Source: Burkholderia pyrrocinia
Lineage (GTDB): Bacteria; Pseudomonadota; Gammaproteobacteria; Burkholderiales; Burkholderiaceae
Direction: 5' to 3'
Assembly: GCF_001028665.1 (NCBI RefSeq)
Contig: NZ_CP011503.1
Span: 1,922,001 to 1,986,000, forward strand
DNA length: 64,000 nt
Of this stretch, positions 1 to 9,000 are shown piece by piece. The translations under genes and the position numbers were made by a program. Every line of letters starts with the position of its first letter. Position 1 is the first letter of the stretch. Below the pieces are notes generated by a model. The model was not told the DNA's origin and ran no database searches. It saw only the letters and a program-made list of their open reading frames with translations.

Positions 1-92
1 CGGGCGCCATCGCGTGCCGCCGCCGCCCCGGCACGGGTGCGCAGCGGGCCGCCGGGCCGCGCGCGCCGCCGCCGGCCGGGCCCGCCCGCCGG

Positions 93-98
93 TAGAAT
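93..98 (+). promoter_or_regulatory. Candidate -10 box for the LysR-type gene
   Basis: TAGAAT lies 40 bases before the chosen start codon of the first gene, in an otherwise almost pure G/C stretch. I see no good -35 at the usual spacing. Bases 1-92 are very GC-rich and show nothing else; a minus-strand ATG at 10-8 could be the start of a divergent gene lying outside the window, but this cannot be tested here. Confidence 0.4.
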
Positions 99-138
99 GC
101 AGGCTTCTTCCCGACCGCCGCCCGCCGCGCCCGCCTGC

Positions 139-1092
139 ATGGAACTGAAATGGCTCGAAGACTTCGTTTCGCTCGCGGAAACGCGCAGCTTTAGCCGGTC
201 CGCCGAACTGCGGCACGTGTCGCAGCCGGCGTTCTCGCGGCGCATCCAGGCGCTCGAAGCGTGGCTCGCGACCGAACTGATCGATCGTTCGGTCTATCCG
301 ACGCGGCTCACGCAGGCCGGGCAGATCTTCTACGAGCAGGCGCTGACGATGCTGTCGCAGGCGCACGAGGCACGCACGCTGCTGCGCGGCCACGTCGGCG
401 CGCCGGTGCCGACGATCGAGTTCGCGGTGCCGCACACGCTGTCGCTCACCTATTTCCCGCGCTGGCTGCAGCGGATCGAGGCGAAGATGGGCCAGGTCCA
501 CACGCGGCTGCGCGCGCTGAACGTGCACGACGCCGTGCTGTCGCTCGTCGAGGGCGGCTGCGATCTCGTGATGGGCTACCACCACCCGAGCCATCCGGTC
601 GCGCTCGATCCGGCGCGCTACGACATGCTGATCCTCGGCAGCGAGCCGATCAGCCCGTTCTCGGCGCCCGGCCGCGCGGGCCGGCCGCGCTATACGCTGC
701 CCGGCACGGCCGACGCGCGCGTGCCGTACCTGTCGTATACGCCGAACGCGTATCTCGGCCGGATGACGGAAGTCATCGTCGCGAACGCGCCGACGCGGCT
801 GTTTCTCGATCGCGTCTATGAAACCGACATGGCCGAAGGGCTGAAGGCGATGGCGCTCGCGGGGCACGGCGTCGCGTTCCTGCCGCACAGCGCGGTCGAG
901 GACGCGGTCGCGGGCGGCCGGCTGATCCGGCTCGACCGTTCGGTGCGCGGCGGCGCGCATCCGTTCACGCTGACGATGGAGATCCGGCTGTATTGCGACA
1001 AGCTCGCGCTGCAGGGCGACGATCCGCGGCAGAAGCTCGTGCGCACGCTGTGGGAGGTCGTGCGCGACGAACTGCGCGATACGGACGGTTGA
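139..1092 (+). CDS. LysR-family regulator, HypT/YjiE-like
   Basis: A 317-residue LysR-type transcription regulator. The winged helix-turn-helix is at residues 1-60, with the recognition segment around HVSQPAFSRRIQALE, and the effector-binding domain follows from about residue 90. The N-terminus (ELKWLEDFVSLAETRSFSRS) and the late YLSYTPNAYLGRM segment resemble the HypT/QseD (YjiE) subgroup, which in E. coli responds to hypochlorite; the effector here is unknown. I chose the ATG at 139 because family members begin at this MELKWL-type segment, although the frame stays open to 37. It points toward gdhA with 263 bp between, so it could control gdhA, but that is inference. Confidence 0.9.
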   Translation: MELKWLEDFVSLAETRSFSRSAELRHVSQPAFSRRIQALEAWLATELIDRSVYPTRLTQAGQIFYEQALTMLSQAHEARTLLRGHVGAPVPTIEFAVPHTLSLTYFPRWLQRIEAKMGQVHTRLRALNVHDAVLSLVEGGCDLVMGYHHPSHPVALDPARYDMLILGSEPISPFSAPGRAGRPRYTLPGTADARVPYLSYTPNAYLGRMTEVIVANAPTRLFLDRVYETDMAEGLKAMALAGHGVAFLPHSAVEDAVAGGRLIRLDRSVRGGAHPFTLTMEIRLYCDKLALQGDDPRQKLVRTLWEVVRDELRDTDG

Positions 1093-1225
1093 CTGCACAC
1101 GATCGACCGCGGCTGGCTGACGGCGAGCTTGCCGCACCTGTCGGACGGCTGTCCGGCGGCCGGCCCGCGCGCGGGCAACACGATTTTTCGCGGACGCGAT
1201 GCACGACCGATCGCGTGCGTTCTTG

Positions 1226-1248
1226 CGCAAATCGACCGCAGATTTGCG
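1226..1248. promoter_or_regulatory. 8-7-8 inverted repeat upstream of gdhA
   Basis: CGCAAATC at 1226-1233 and GATTTGCG at 1241-1248 are perfect inverted copies separated by 7 bases. They lie 108 bases before the gdhA start, at the edge of a locally AT-rich segment (1245-1320). Dyads of this size are typical of dimeric regulator sites, and the neighbouring LysR-type gene is an obvious candidate binder. The rest of the 1093-1355 gap shows no convincing -35/-10 pair. Confidence 0.45.
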
Positions 1249-1355
1249 AAAAATCGCGATCATGCAAGAAACGCATAATCGAATAAGCAAACGGCATTGG
1301 ATAAAAAAAACGGGTTTTTCGACAATGTGCGCACCTGTTGACCGTTGGAGCATCC

Positions 1356-2642
1356 ATGTCTTCGCAATTGCAGTCCATCCCGTCCTACCTGCACGCCGAC
1401 GACCTCGGCCCGTGGGGCAACTATCTTCAGCAAGTCGATCGCGTCGCGCCGTACCTCGGCTCGCTGTCGCGCTGGCTCGAAACGCTGAAGCGCCCGAAGC
1501 GCATCCTGATCGTCGATGTGCCCATCGAGCTCGACAACGGTACCGTCGCGCACTTCGAGGGCTATCGCGTGCAGCACAACGTGTCGCGCGGCCCGGGCAA
1601 GGGCGGCGTGCGCTACCACCAGGACGTGACGCTGTCGGAAGTGATGGCACTTTCCGCATGGATGTCCGTGAAGAACGCAGCAGTGAACGTGCCGTACGGC
1701 GGTGCGAAGGGCGGCATCCGCGTCGACCCGCGCAAGCTGTCGCGCGGTGAGCTCGAGCGCGTGACGCGCCGCTACACCAGCGAAATCGGCATCATCATCG
1801 GCCCGAACACCGACATTCCGGCGCCGGACGTCAACACCAACGAACAGGTGATGGCGTGGATGATGGACACCTTCTCGATGAACCAGGGCCAGACGTCGAC
1901 CGGCGTCGTGACCGGCAAGCCGATCGCACTCGGCGGTTCGCTCGGCCGCAAGGAAGCGACGGGCCGCGGCGTGTTCGTCGTCGGCTGCGAAGCGGCGAAG
2001 AAGAAGGGCCTCGAGATCGAAGGCGCACGCATCGCGGTGCAGGGCTTCGGCAACGTCGGCGGCATCGCGGCGAAGCTGTTCCAGGAAGCGGGCTCGAAGG
2101 TGATCGCGGTTCAGGATCACACGGGCACGATCTACCAGCCGGCCGGCCTCGATTCGAACAAGCTGCTCGACCACGTTGCACGCACGGGCGGTGTCGCGGG
2201 CTTCGAAGGCGCTGAGCCGATGCCGAACGACGAGTTCTGGACGGTCGAGACCGACATCCTGATCCCGGCGGCACTGGAAAACCAGATCACCGAGAAGAAC
2301 GCAGCGAAGATCCGCACGAAGATCATCGTCGAAGGCGCGAACGGCCCGACGACGACGGCGGCGGACGACATCCTGAGCGCGAACGGCGTGCTCGTGATCC
2401 CCGACGTGATCGCGAACGCGGGCGGCGTGACCGTGTCGTACTTCGAATGGGTGCAGGATTTCTCGAGCTTCTTCTGGACGGAAGACGAGATCAACCACCG
2501 TCTCGAGCGCGTGATGCGCGAAGCGTTCGCCGGCGTGTGGGCGGTCGCGGAAGAGCACAAGGTGACGGTGCGTACGGCGGCGTTCATCGTCGCGTGCAAG
2601 CGCATCCTGATGGCGCGCGAAATGCGCGGCCTGTACCCCTGA
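1356..2642 (+). CDS. gdhA: Glutamate dehydrogenase (Glu/Leu/Phe/Val family)
   Basis: A 428-residue amino-acid dehydrogenase that interconverts glutamate with 2-oxoglutarate and ammonia in the cytoplasm. The dimerisation/substrate domain shows [11 protein letters not shown] (79-89) and the catalytic-lysine motif GGAKGGI (115-121). The NAD(P) Rossmann domain carries GFGNVGG (230-236). Length fits the hexameric bacterial class. The start at 1356 gives the usual N-terminus; upstream in-frame codons are in the AT-rich promoter region. It sits directly ahead of a glutamate/aspartate importer, so uptake and catabolism of glutamate are encoded side by side. Coenzyme preference (NAD or NADP) cannot be read with confidence. 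Confidence 0.96.
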   Translation: MSSQLQSIPSYLHADDLGPWGNYLQQVDRVAPYLGSLSRWLETLKRPKRILIVDVPIELDNGTVAHFEGYRVQHNVSRGPGKGGVRYHQDVTLSEVMALSAWMSVKNAAVNVPYGGAKGGIRVDPRKLSRGELERVTRRYTSEIGIIIGPNTDIPAPDVNTNEQVMAWMMDTFSMNQGQTSTGVVTGKPIALGGSLGRKEATGRGVFVVGCEAAKKKGLEIEGARIAVQGFGNVGGIAAKLFQEAGSKVIAVQDHTGTIYQPAGLDSNKLLDHVARTGGVAGFEGAEPMPNDEFWTVETDILIPAALENQITEKNAAKIRTKIIVEGANGPTTTAADDILSANGVLVIPDVIANAGGVTVSYFEWVQDFSSFFWTEDEINHRLERVMREAFAGVWAVAEEHKVTVRTAAFIVACKRILMAREMRGLYP

Positions 2643-2831
2643 TCGTCGACTATGATCTAGCCATGACGCAATCCATCCGGTTGCGTACATGAACCCTCGC
2701 GGGCGGTGCCGAATGCGGTGCCGCCCGCGCGCGCATTGGGGCGCGGAAAGGGTGCCCGGGGCCGGGAGGAAGGCGCCGGACAGCGCGATTCGTAGTTCGG
2801 AAAACAACCAGTACTTTCAAAAATATTACTT

Positions 2832-2840
2832 TGATACACT
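2832..2840 (+). promoter_or_regulatory. Candidate extended -10 promoter for gltIJKL
   Basis: TG-A-TACACT matches an extended -10 element, 32 bases before the gltI start, inside a short AT-rich island (2805-2840). The -35 region is poor, which is tolerated with an extended -10. A TGGCGCG-like string just after it does not fit a sigma-54 promoter. Confidence 0.4.
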
Positions 2841-2871
2841 GGCGCGGGTTTTAGCCAAGGAGATGACCAAA

Positions 2872-3765
2872 ATGAAATACCACAAGGCAGTCCTGATGGT
2901 CGCGGCGCTCTGCGCGTTCGCAAGCGGCGCGCATGCTCAGGAGACGGGCACGCTGAAGAAGATCAAGGACACGGGCGTGATCGCGCTGGGCCACCGCGAA
3001 TCGTCGATCCCGTTCTCCTACTACGACCAGAGCCAGCAGGTAGTCGGCTATTCGCGCGAATTCCAGCTGAAGGTGGTCGACGCGGTGAAGAAGAAGCTGA
3101 ACCTGCCGAACCTGCAGGTGAAGAACATCCCGGTCACGTCGCAGAACCGCATTCCGCTCGTGCAGAACGGCACGGTCGACATCGAGTGCGGCTCGACGAC
3201 CAACAATACGGAGCGTCAGCAGCAGGCTGCGTTCTCCGACACGATCTTCGTGATCGGCACGCGCCTGATGACGAAGAAGGATTCGGGCGTCAAGGATTTC
3301 GCGGACCTGAAGGGCAAGACGGTCGTGACCACTGCCGGCACGACGTCCGAGCGCCTGCTGCGCAAGATGAACAACGACAAGCAACTCGGCATGAACATCA
3401 TCAGCGCGAAGGATCACGGCGATTCCTTCAACACGCTGGAATCGGGCCGCGCGGTTGCGTTCATGATGGATGACGCGCTGCTCGCGGGCGAGCGTGCGAA
3501 GGCGAAGCAGCCGGGCGAATGGGTGATCGTCGGCACGCCGCAATCGGAAGAAGCGTACGGCTGCATGATGCGCAAGGGCGATGCGGACTTCAAGAAGGTC
3601 GTCGACGACGCGATCTCGCAAGTCGAGAAGTCGGGCGAAGCCGCGAAGATCTACGCGAAGTGGTTCGAGAACCCGATCCCGCCGAAGGGGCTGAACCTGA
3701 ACTTCCCGCTGTCCGATTCGATGAAGAAGCTGTACGCGAACCCGAACGACAAGGCGCTCGACTGA
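2872..3765 (+). CDS. gltI: Glutamate/aspartate ABC transporter, periplasmic binding protein
   Basis: A 297-residue family 3 solute-binding protein that captures acidic amino acids in the periplasm for the GltJKL complex. The signal peptide covers residues 1-22, with cleavage after AHA. The mature part begins QETGTLKKIKDTGVIALGHR, and the ligand-pocket region includes IECGSTTNNTERQ, typical of GltI/DEBP proteins. AAGGAG at 2857-2862 favours the ATG at 2872 over the one at 2863. The gene is followed by gltJ after 84 bp, a gap often used to express the binding protein in excess of the membrane parts. Confidence 0.95.
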   Translation: MKYHKAVLMVAALCAFASGAHAQETGTLKKIKDTGVIALGHRESSIPFSYYDQSQQVVGYSREFQLKVVDAVKKKLNLPNLQVKNIPVTSQNRIPLVQNGTVDIECGSTTNNTERQQQAAFSDTIFVIGTRLMTKKDSGVKDFADLKGKTVVTTAGTTSERLLRKMNNDKQLGMNIISAKDHGDSFNTLESGRAVAFMMDDALLAGERAKAKQPGEWVIVGTPQSEEAYGCMMRKGDADFKKVVDDAISQVEKSGEAAKIYAKWFENPIPPKGLNLNFPLSDSMKKLYANPNDKALD

Positions 3766-3849
3766 CCATACGGCCGTTGATGCAGAAATGACGCTACTGA
3801 GACGGAAGAGGCCACGCTTCTTCCGTCTCTTTTTGCTGGAGTCTTGCCC

Positions 3850-4590
3850 ATGTCTTACCACTGGAACTGGGGCATCTTCCTGAGCCCCGTGTCGACCGGC
3901 GAGCCGACGACTTATTTCGGATGGCTGATGTCCGGCTTCCGGGTGACGATCGAAGTGTCGCTCGCCGCCTGGGTCATCGCGCTGATCGTCGGTTCGTTGT
4001 TCGGCGTGCTGCGCACGGTGCCGAACAAATGGCTGTCCGCGCTCGCCACCGCGTACGTGTCGATCTTCCGGAACATTCCGCTGATCGTGCAGTTCTTCGT
4101 CTGGTATCTCGTGATACCCGAGCTGCTGCCGGCGTCGATCGGCACCTGGATCAAGCAGTTGCCGCCCGGCACGCAGTTCTTTACCGCGTCGATCGCCTGT
4201 CTCGGGCTGTTCACGGGCGCGCGCGTGTGCGAACAGGTGCGCTCGGGGATCAACGCGCTGCCGAAGGGCCAGCGCGCCGCCGGCCTCGCGATGGGCTTCA
4301 CGCAATGGCAGACGTACCGCTACGTGCTGCTGCCCGTTGCGTACCGGATCATCGTGCCGCCGCTCACGTCGGAATTCCTGAACATCTTCAAGAACTCCGC
4401 CGTCGCGTCGACGATCGGCCTGCTCGACCTGTCCGCGCAGGCGCGCCAGCTCGTCGACTACACCGCGCAGACCTATGAGTCGTTCATCGCGGTCACGCTC
4501 GCGTACGTGCTGATCAACCTCGTCGTGATGGCGCTCATGCGCTGGATCGAAGGCCGTACGCGGCTGCCCGGCTATATCGGAGGCAAGTGA
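3850..4590 (+). CDS. gltJ: Glutamate/aspartate ABC transporter permease 1
   Basis: A 246-residue inner-membrane permease of the HisMQ/GltJ type. Hydrophobic segments are visible around residues 35-60, 75-100, 110-130, 180-205 and 215-235. The cytoplasmic EAA-like loop that docks to the ATPase is near residues 140-160 ([18 protein letters not shown]). A GGAG-type ribosome site precedes the ATG at 3850; an in-frame TTG at 3844 is less likely. Its stop overlaps the start of gltK by one base. Confidence 0.95.
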   Translation: MSYHWNWGIFLSPVSTGEPTTYFGWLMSGFRVTIEVSLAAWVIALIVGSLFGVLRTVPNKWLSALATAYVSIFRNIPLIVQFFVWYLVIPELLPASIGTWIKQLPPGTQFFTASIACLGLFTGARVCEQVRSGINALPKGQRAAGLAMGFTQWQTYRYVLLPVAYRIIVPPLTSEFLNIFKNSAVASTIGLLDLSAQARQLVDYTAQTYESFIAVTLAYVLINLVVMALMRWIEGRTRLPGYIGGK

Positions 4591-5267
4591 TGCATCAGTT
4601 CGACTGGAGTAGTATTCCCGGCGCGCTGCCGACGCTGTGGACAGGTGCGATCGTCACGTTGCAGATCACGCTGATCGCGATCGTCATCGGGATCGTGTGG
4701 GGCACGCTGCTTGCGCTGATGCGGCTGTCGGGCGTCAAGCCGCTCGCGTGGTTCGCGCAGGGCTACGTGACGGTGTTCCGCTCGATCCCGCTCGTGATGG
4801 TGCTGCTGTGGTTCTTCCTGATCGTGCCGCAGTTGCTGCAGGGCGTGCTCGGGCTGTCGCCGACGATCGACATCCGCCTCGCGTCGGCGATGGTCGCGTT
4901 CTCGCTGTTCGAGGCCGCGTATTATTCCGAGATCATCCGCGCCGGCATCCAGTCCGTGCCGCGCGGGCAGGTGAACGCCGCGTTCGCGCTCGGCATGAAC
5001 TACACGCACGCAATGCGCCTCGTGATCCTGCCGCAGGCGTTCCGCGCGATGGTGCCGCTGCTGCTCACGCAGGCGATCGTCCTGTTCCAGGATACGTCGC
5101 TCGTGTACGTGATCAGTCTCGCGGACTTCTTCCGCACGGCCGCCAACGTCGGCGATCGAGACGGCACGACCGTCGAGATGGTCCTGTTCGCCGGCGCATG
5201 CTATTTCGTGATTTGCTCGTTGGCGTCTGTTCTCGTCAAGAGTCTCCAGAAAAAGGTCACACGATGA
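4590..5267 (+). CDS. gltK: Glutamate/aspartate ABC transporter permease 2
   Basis: A 225-residue partner permease, pairing with GltJ to form the membrane channel. It has a hydrophobic start ([20 protein letters not shown]), an EAA loop around [20 protein letters not shown], and a closing transmembrane segment. A GTG at 4587 is in frame, but the ATG at 4590 is preceded by GGAGG. The stop codon overlaps the gltL start as ATGA, so gltJ, gltK and gltL are likely translated together. Confidence 0.95.
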   Translation: MHQFDWSSIPGALPTLWTGAIVTLQITLIAIVIGIVWGTLLALMRLSGVKPLAWFAQGYVTVFRSIPLVMVLLWFFLIVPQLLQGVLGLSPTIDIRLASAMVAFSLFEAAYYSEIIRAGIQSVPRGQVNAAFALGMNYTHAMRLVILPQAFRAMVPLLLTQAIVLFQDTSLVYVISLADFFRTAANVGDRDGTTVEMVLFAGACYFVICSLASVLVKSLQKKVTR

Positions 5268-5989
5268 TTTCCATCAAGAACGTTTCCAAGTGGTACGGCC
5301 AGTTTCAGGTTCTCACCGACTGCACGACCGAGGTCAAGAAAGGCGAAGTGGTCGTCGTGTGCGGCCCGTCGGGCTCCGGCAAGTCGACGCTGATCAAGAC
5401 CGTGAACGGCCTCGAGCCGTTCCAGCAGGGCGAGATCCTCGTGAACGGCCAGTCGGTCGGCGACAAGAAGACGAACCTGTCGAAGCTGCGCTCGAAGGTC
5501 GGGATGGTGTTCCAGCATTTCGAGCTGTTCCCGCACCTGTCGATCACCGAGAACCTGACGCTCGCGCAGATCAAGGTGCTCGGCCGCGGCAAGGACGAGG
5601 CGAACGAGAAGGGCATGAAGCTGCTCGATCGCGTCGGCCTGAAGGCGCATGCGCACAAGTATCCGGGCCAGCTGTCGGGCGGCCAGCAGCAGCGTGTCGC
5701 GATCGCGCGCGCGCTGTCGATGGACCCGATCGCGATGCTGTTCGACGAACCGACGTCCGCGCTCGATCCCGAGATGATCAACGAAGTGCTCGACGTGATG
5801 GTCGAACTCGCGCAGGAAGGGATGACGATGATGGTCGTCACGCACGAGATGGGCTTCGCGAAGAAGGTCGCGCATCGCGTGATCTTCATGGACAAGGGCG
5901 CGATCGTCGAGGACGACCGCAAGGACGATTTCTTCTCGAATCCGAAATCGGAACGCGCGAAGGACTTCCTCGCGAAGATCCTGCACTGA
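5264..5989 (+). CDS. gltL: Glutamate/aspartate ABC transporter ATPase
   Basis: A 241-residue polar-amino-acid type ABC ATPase energising the GltIJK importer. Walker A is GPSGSGKST (34-42), the signature is LSGGQQQR (about 135-142), and Walker B is in [13 protein letters not shown], followed by the switch histidine in VVTHEMGFA. Full length for the family. It closes the gltIJKL operon and is followed within 45 bases by a strong terminator. Confidence 0.97.
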   Translation: MISIKNVSKWYGQFQVLTDCTTEVKKGEVVVVCGPSGSGKSTLIKTVNGLEPFQQGEILVNGQSVGDKKTNLSKLRSKVGMVFQHFELFPHLSITENLTLAQIKVLGRGKDEANEKGMKLLDRVGLKAHAHKYPGQLSGGQQQRVAIARALSMDPIAMLFDEPTSALDPEMINEVLDVMVELAQEGMTMMVVTHEMGFAKKVAHRVIFMDKGAIVEDDRKDDFFSNPKSERAKDFLAKILH

Positions 5990-6030
5990 GCGTTCGCGCA
6001 CTGCGTGCGCTTCGTGCGCGCCAATGCGAA

Positions 6031-6062
6031 ACCGCCCGGCCGAGCGCCGGGCGGTTTTTTTT
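6031..6062 (+). terminator. Rho-independent terminator after gltL
   Basis: A 9-bp G/C stem (6032-6040 with 6046-6054), 5-base loop, then eight T. The opposite strand has only a short A/T run, so it is a weaker stop for the convergent autotransporter gene. Confidence 0.9.
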
Positions 6063-6071
6063 CGTCCGCCG

Positions 6072-9000
6072 TTACCAGCTATACCGGTAGCCGACCTGCC
6101 CGACGATCCCGCGCCGGTAGTCGCCGCCGATGTTGCGCGCATATTTCACGTTCGCGTACAGCTCGCCCGACTTGCCGAAGCCCGCGGTCACGCCGACGCC
6201 GAGCTCGTACCACGTGCGGCCGAGATGCGTCGCGAACGGCGTGCCGCCGACGACGGTCTGGCCCGGCGACAGGAAGTCGTGCAGCACGTCGGCCGTGAAG
6301 TACGGCGTCGCGGCGCCGCCGCCCGAGTTCGCCTCGAGGTTCGGCCGGAAGATGCGCACGCCGACGCGGCCGCGCAGCGCATTCGTCGTCGTGCCGGACA
6401 CGGCCGACACGGTGTCGTTGAACCCGTTGAGCTTCAGGTACTGGTACATCAGCTGCGCCTGCGGCTCGATCGCGATCGGCGTGCCGCCGATGCCGAACGG
6501 CTTGCCGACCTCCTGCGACAGCGCGATGCCGAAGCCGTTCTGCGACGCCTCGTTGCCGTAGCTGTCGCGATAGCGGTTGCCGTAGTGCGTGACCTGCCCG
6601 ACGCTGTCGAAATACGTGCCGTCGGACAGATAGCGCGTCCAGTAGCCGCCGACGCTCTGCGCGTGCATCTCGACCGAGCCCGTCGACGTCGACAGGTTCT
6701 GCGAGTCCGCGCGCGCCATGTCGCTGAAGCTCGCGTTCGACACGCCGATGCTGGCCGTCACGCCCGCATGCGTGCTGCTGCCGCCGGGTGCCTGGTCGAG
6801 CGTCCAGTCCTTGCCGAACTGCGCGAAGAACGTGCGCTCGTCGGCCGCGAAGCGGCCCGCGTTCGCGTCGAGGCTCTGGCCGCCGATGCGCCCCCACACG
6901 CCGTCGCGGTTGCCGGGCTGCTGCTTCGCGACGTTGTAGATGTCGCCGACGCGCTCGTGCAGCTTGCCGAGCGTCGAGAAGCCGTAGTCGGCGTTCAGGA
7001 GCGGCGTCAGCGCATAACCGGCGACACCCGGACGGTATGCGAGCGTGCCGCCGCCATTCCCGCTGCCGTCGCCGCCGCCGGACGGGTGGATCGGGTTGCT
7101 GCCGGGGTCCGTCGGATCGAGTTGCGAACGCAGGTACCAGCCGTTCGCGTCGCTTTGCCCGCCGCGATAGAGCCGGTATTCGTATGCGCCGGCCTGTACC
7201 GGGCCCGCGAGATGGAATGCCGACGCGGTGGTCGTGCCGCCGTTGGCCGTGACGACCACGGGAATCCCGTCGCCGGTCGTCTGCGCGCCGGTGCCGGCCG
7301 TATTGGCGATCTTCAGGCCGGTCGTGCCGCTCGCGGCGCCGCCGTTCACGATCAGCCGGTCGGTCGGCGAGGCATCGGCGCCGAGATACGTGTTGAGCGC
7401 GATCGTGCCGCCGTTGCCGACGTAGCTGCCGGTCGTCAGCGTCTTGTAGCTGCCCGTGAGCGTCGGCGAGCCGGCCGGCGCGGCGAACGCGACGAGGCCC
7501 GCGTTGTTCAGGCTGCTCAGCACCGAGCTGTCCGTCATGCGCCACGTGCTCGTGCCGTCGATCGTCAGCGCGACCGGGTCGATCCTGCCGGTCAGCGTCG
7601 TGCCGTTCGCGAGGAACACGTTGCCGGTGCTCGACGCGTCGGAGACAATGTCGCCCGCGAGGTTCACTGCCGATGCGTTGAAGGTCACGTTGCTGCCGTT
7701 CGCGAGATCGAGCAGCGTGCCGTTGCCGGCCGTCACGACCGTGCCGTTGCGCACCGCGATGTCGGCCGTGCCGCCGCGCGCGGCGAATGCCGGCCCGGCG
7801 ACGGATGTCATGCTGCCGCCGTCGACGAGCACCGAGCTCGTCGCGCCGTTCGCGAGCGTGTCGGACGTCAGCACGCCGGCCGTCGCACCCTTGAGCGTCG
7901 TGCCGGTCAACGCGAGCACGCCGCCGCTGTCCGCGGTCGCGCCGCTGCCGGCCGCGCTGGCGATCGACGATCCCGTATCGCCGATGCGGCCGCCGTTGCG
8001 CGCGACGACGCCGTCGGCCGCGGCACCCGATGCGGTGACTTTCGCGCCCGACAGCAGCGCCGTCGCGCCGCCGTCCATGACGATCGCATGCGCGCCGGCG
8101 CCCGTCGTCGCGACGGTCGTGCCGTTGGCCGCAAGCGTCGAATCCGCGCCCGATACGAACAGGCCGCGCGCGTTCGCGCCGGCGGTACGGACGACCGTTG
8201 CCGCATCGGTCGCGATGCGTGCGCCCCCACCGGTCGACGCGAGCCCGTCGGCGCCGTTGCCGGTGGTCGCGACCTGTGTGCCGAACAACGCGATCGTCGT
8301 GTTCGCGCCGAGGTTGCGGATCCCGCTTCCCGAGCCGCCGACCGCGATCGACGTCGCGCCGGCCGCGAGCTCGCCGCCCGATACGGTCGAGTCGATCAGC
8401 ACGCCGTCGGCGCTGCCGTTCGCGACGACGGTGCCCGCGCCCGACATCGCGACCGATGCGCCGGCGCCCGTCAGGCGCACGCCTGCAATGCCGTCGTCGG
8501 CTTCGATCGAACCCGTGTTGGCGAGCGTCGCCGACGCACCCTGCACGAGCGCGCCGGTGCCGTCGGACACGCGGATCGTCGACGCGTTGTTCACCGTGCC
8601 GAGCGTGCCGGCCACGACGCCCGTCGAGCCGGCGCCCGTCAGCAGCACCGTGTCGCGGTTCTCGAGCGTGCCGAGGTTTTGCGCGACGAAGCCCGTCACG
8701 CCGGCGGTCGACGACGCGACGGCGGCGTCGTTGGTCAGCGTCGTCGCAACCGGTGCGCCGGCGTTCGCGCCGGCGAGGTCGTGCGCCTGGCCGTCGACGA
8801 CGCCCGCGATCGCACCGGCCGCGTTCAGGTTGATCGTCGCGCCCGCATCGATCGTGCCTTTCGCGCCGCCTTCGACTGCGATCGCGATGCCGTTCGCGCC
8901 GTTGACGTTGTAGATCGCGTTGCCGGTCGACAGCGTGGTGCCGGCGTCGGTCGCGAGCACGCCGTGCGCACGCTGGCCGTTGACGTCGGTCGTCAGCGCG

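Noticed and set aside
1260..2807. A 515-codon minus-strand frame opposite gdhA
   Set aside because: Shadow of gdhA caused by GC-biased third positions; no initiation signals.
2843..2857. Possible sigma-54 promoter (TGGCGCG followed by TTTTAGC) upstream of gltI
   Set aside because: The -12 element does not match TTGCA or TTGCT, and the spacing is off; the extended -10 nearby is a better fit.
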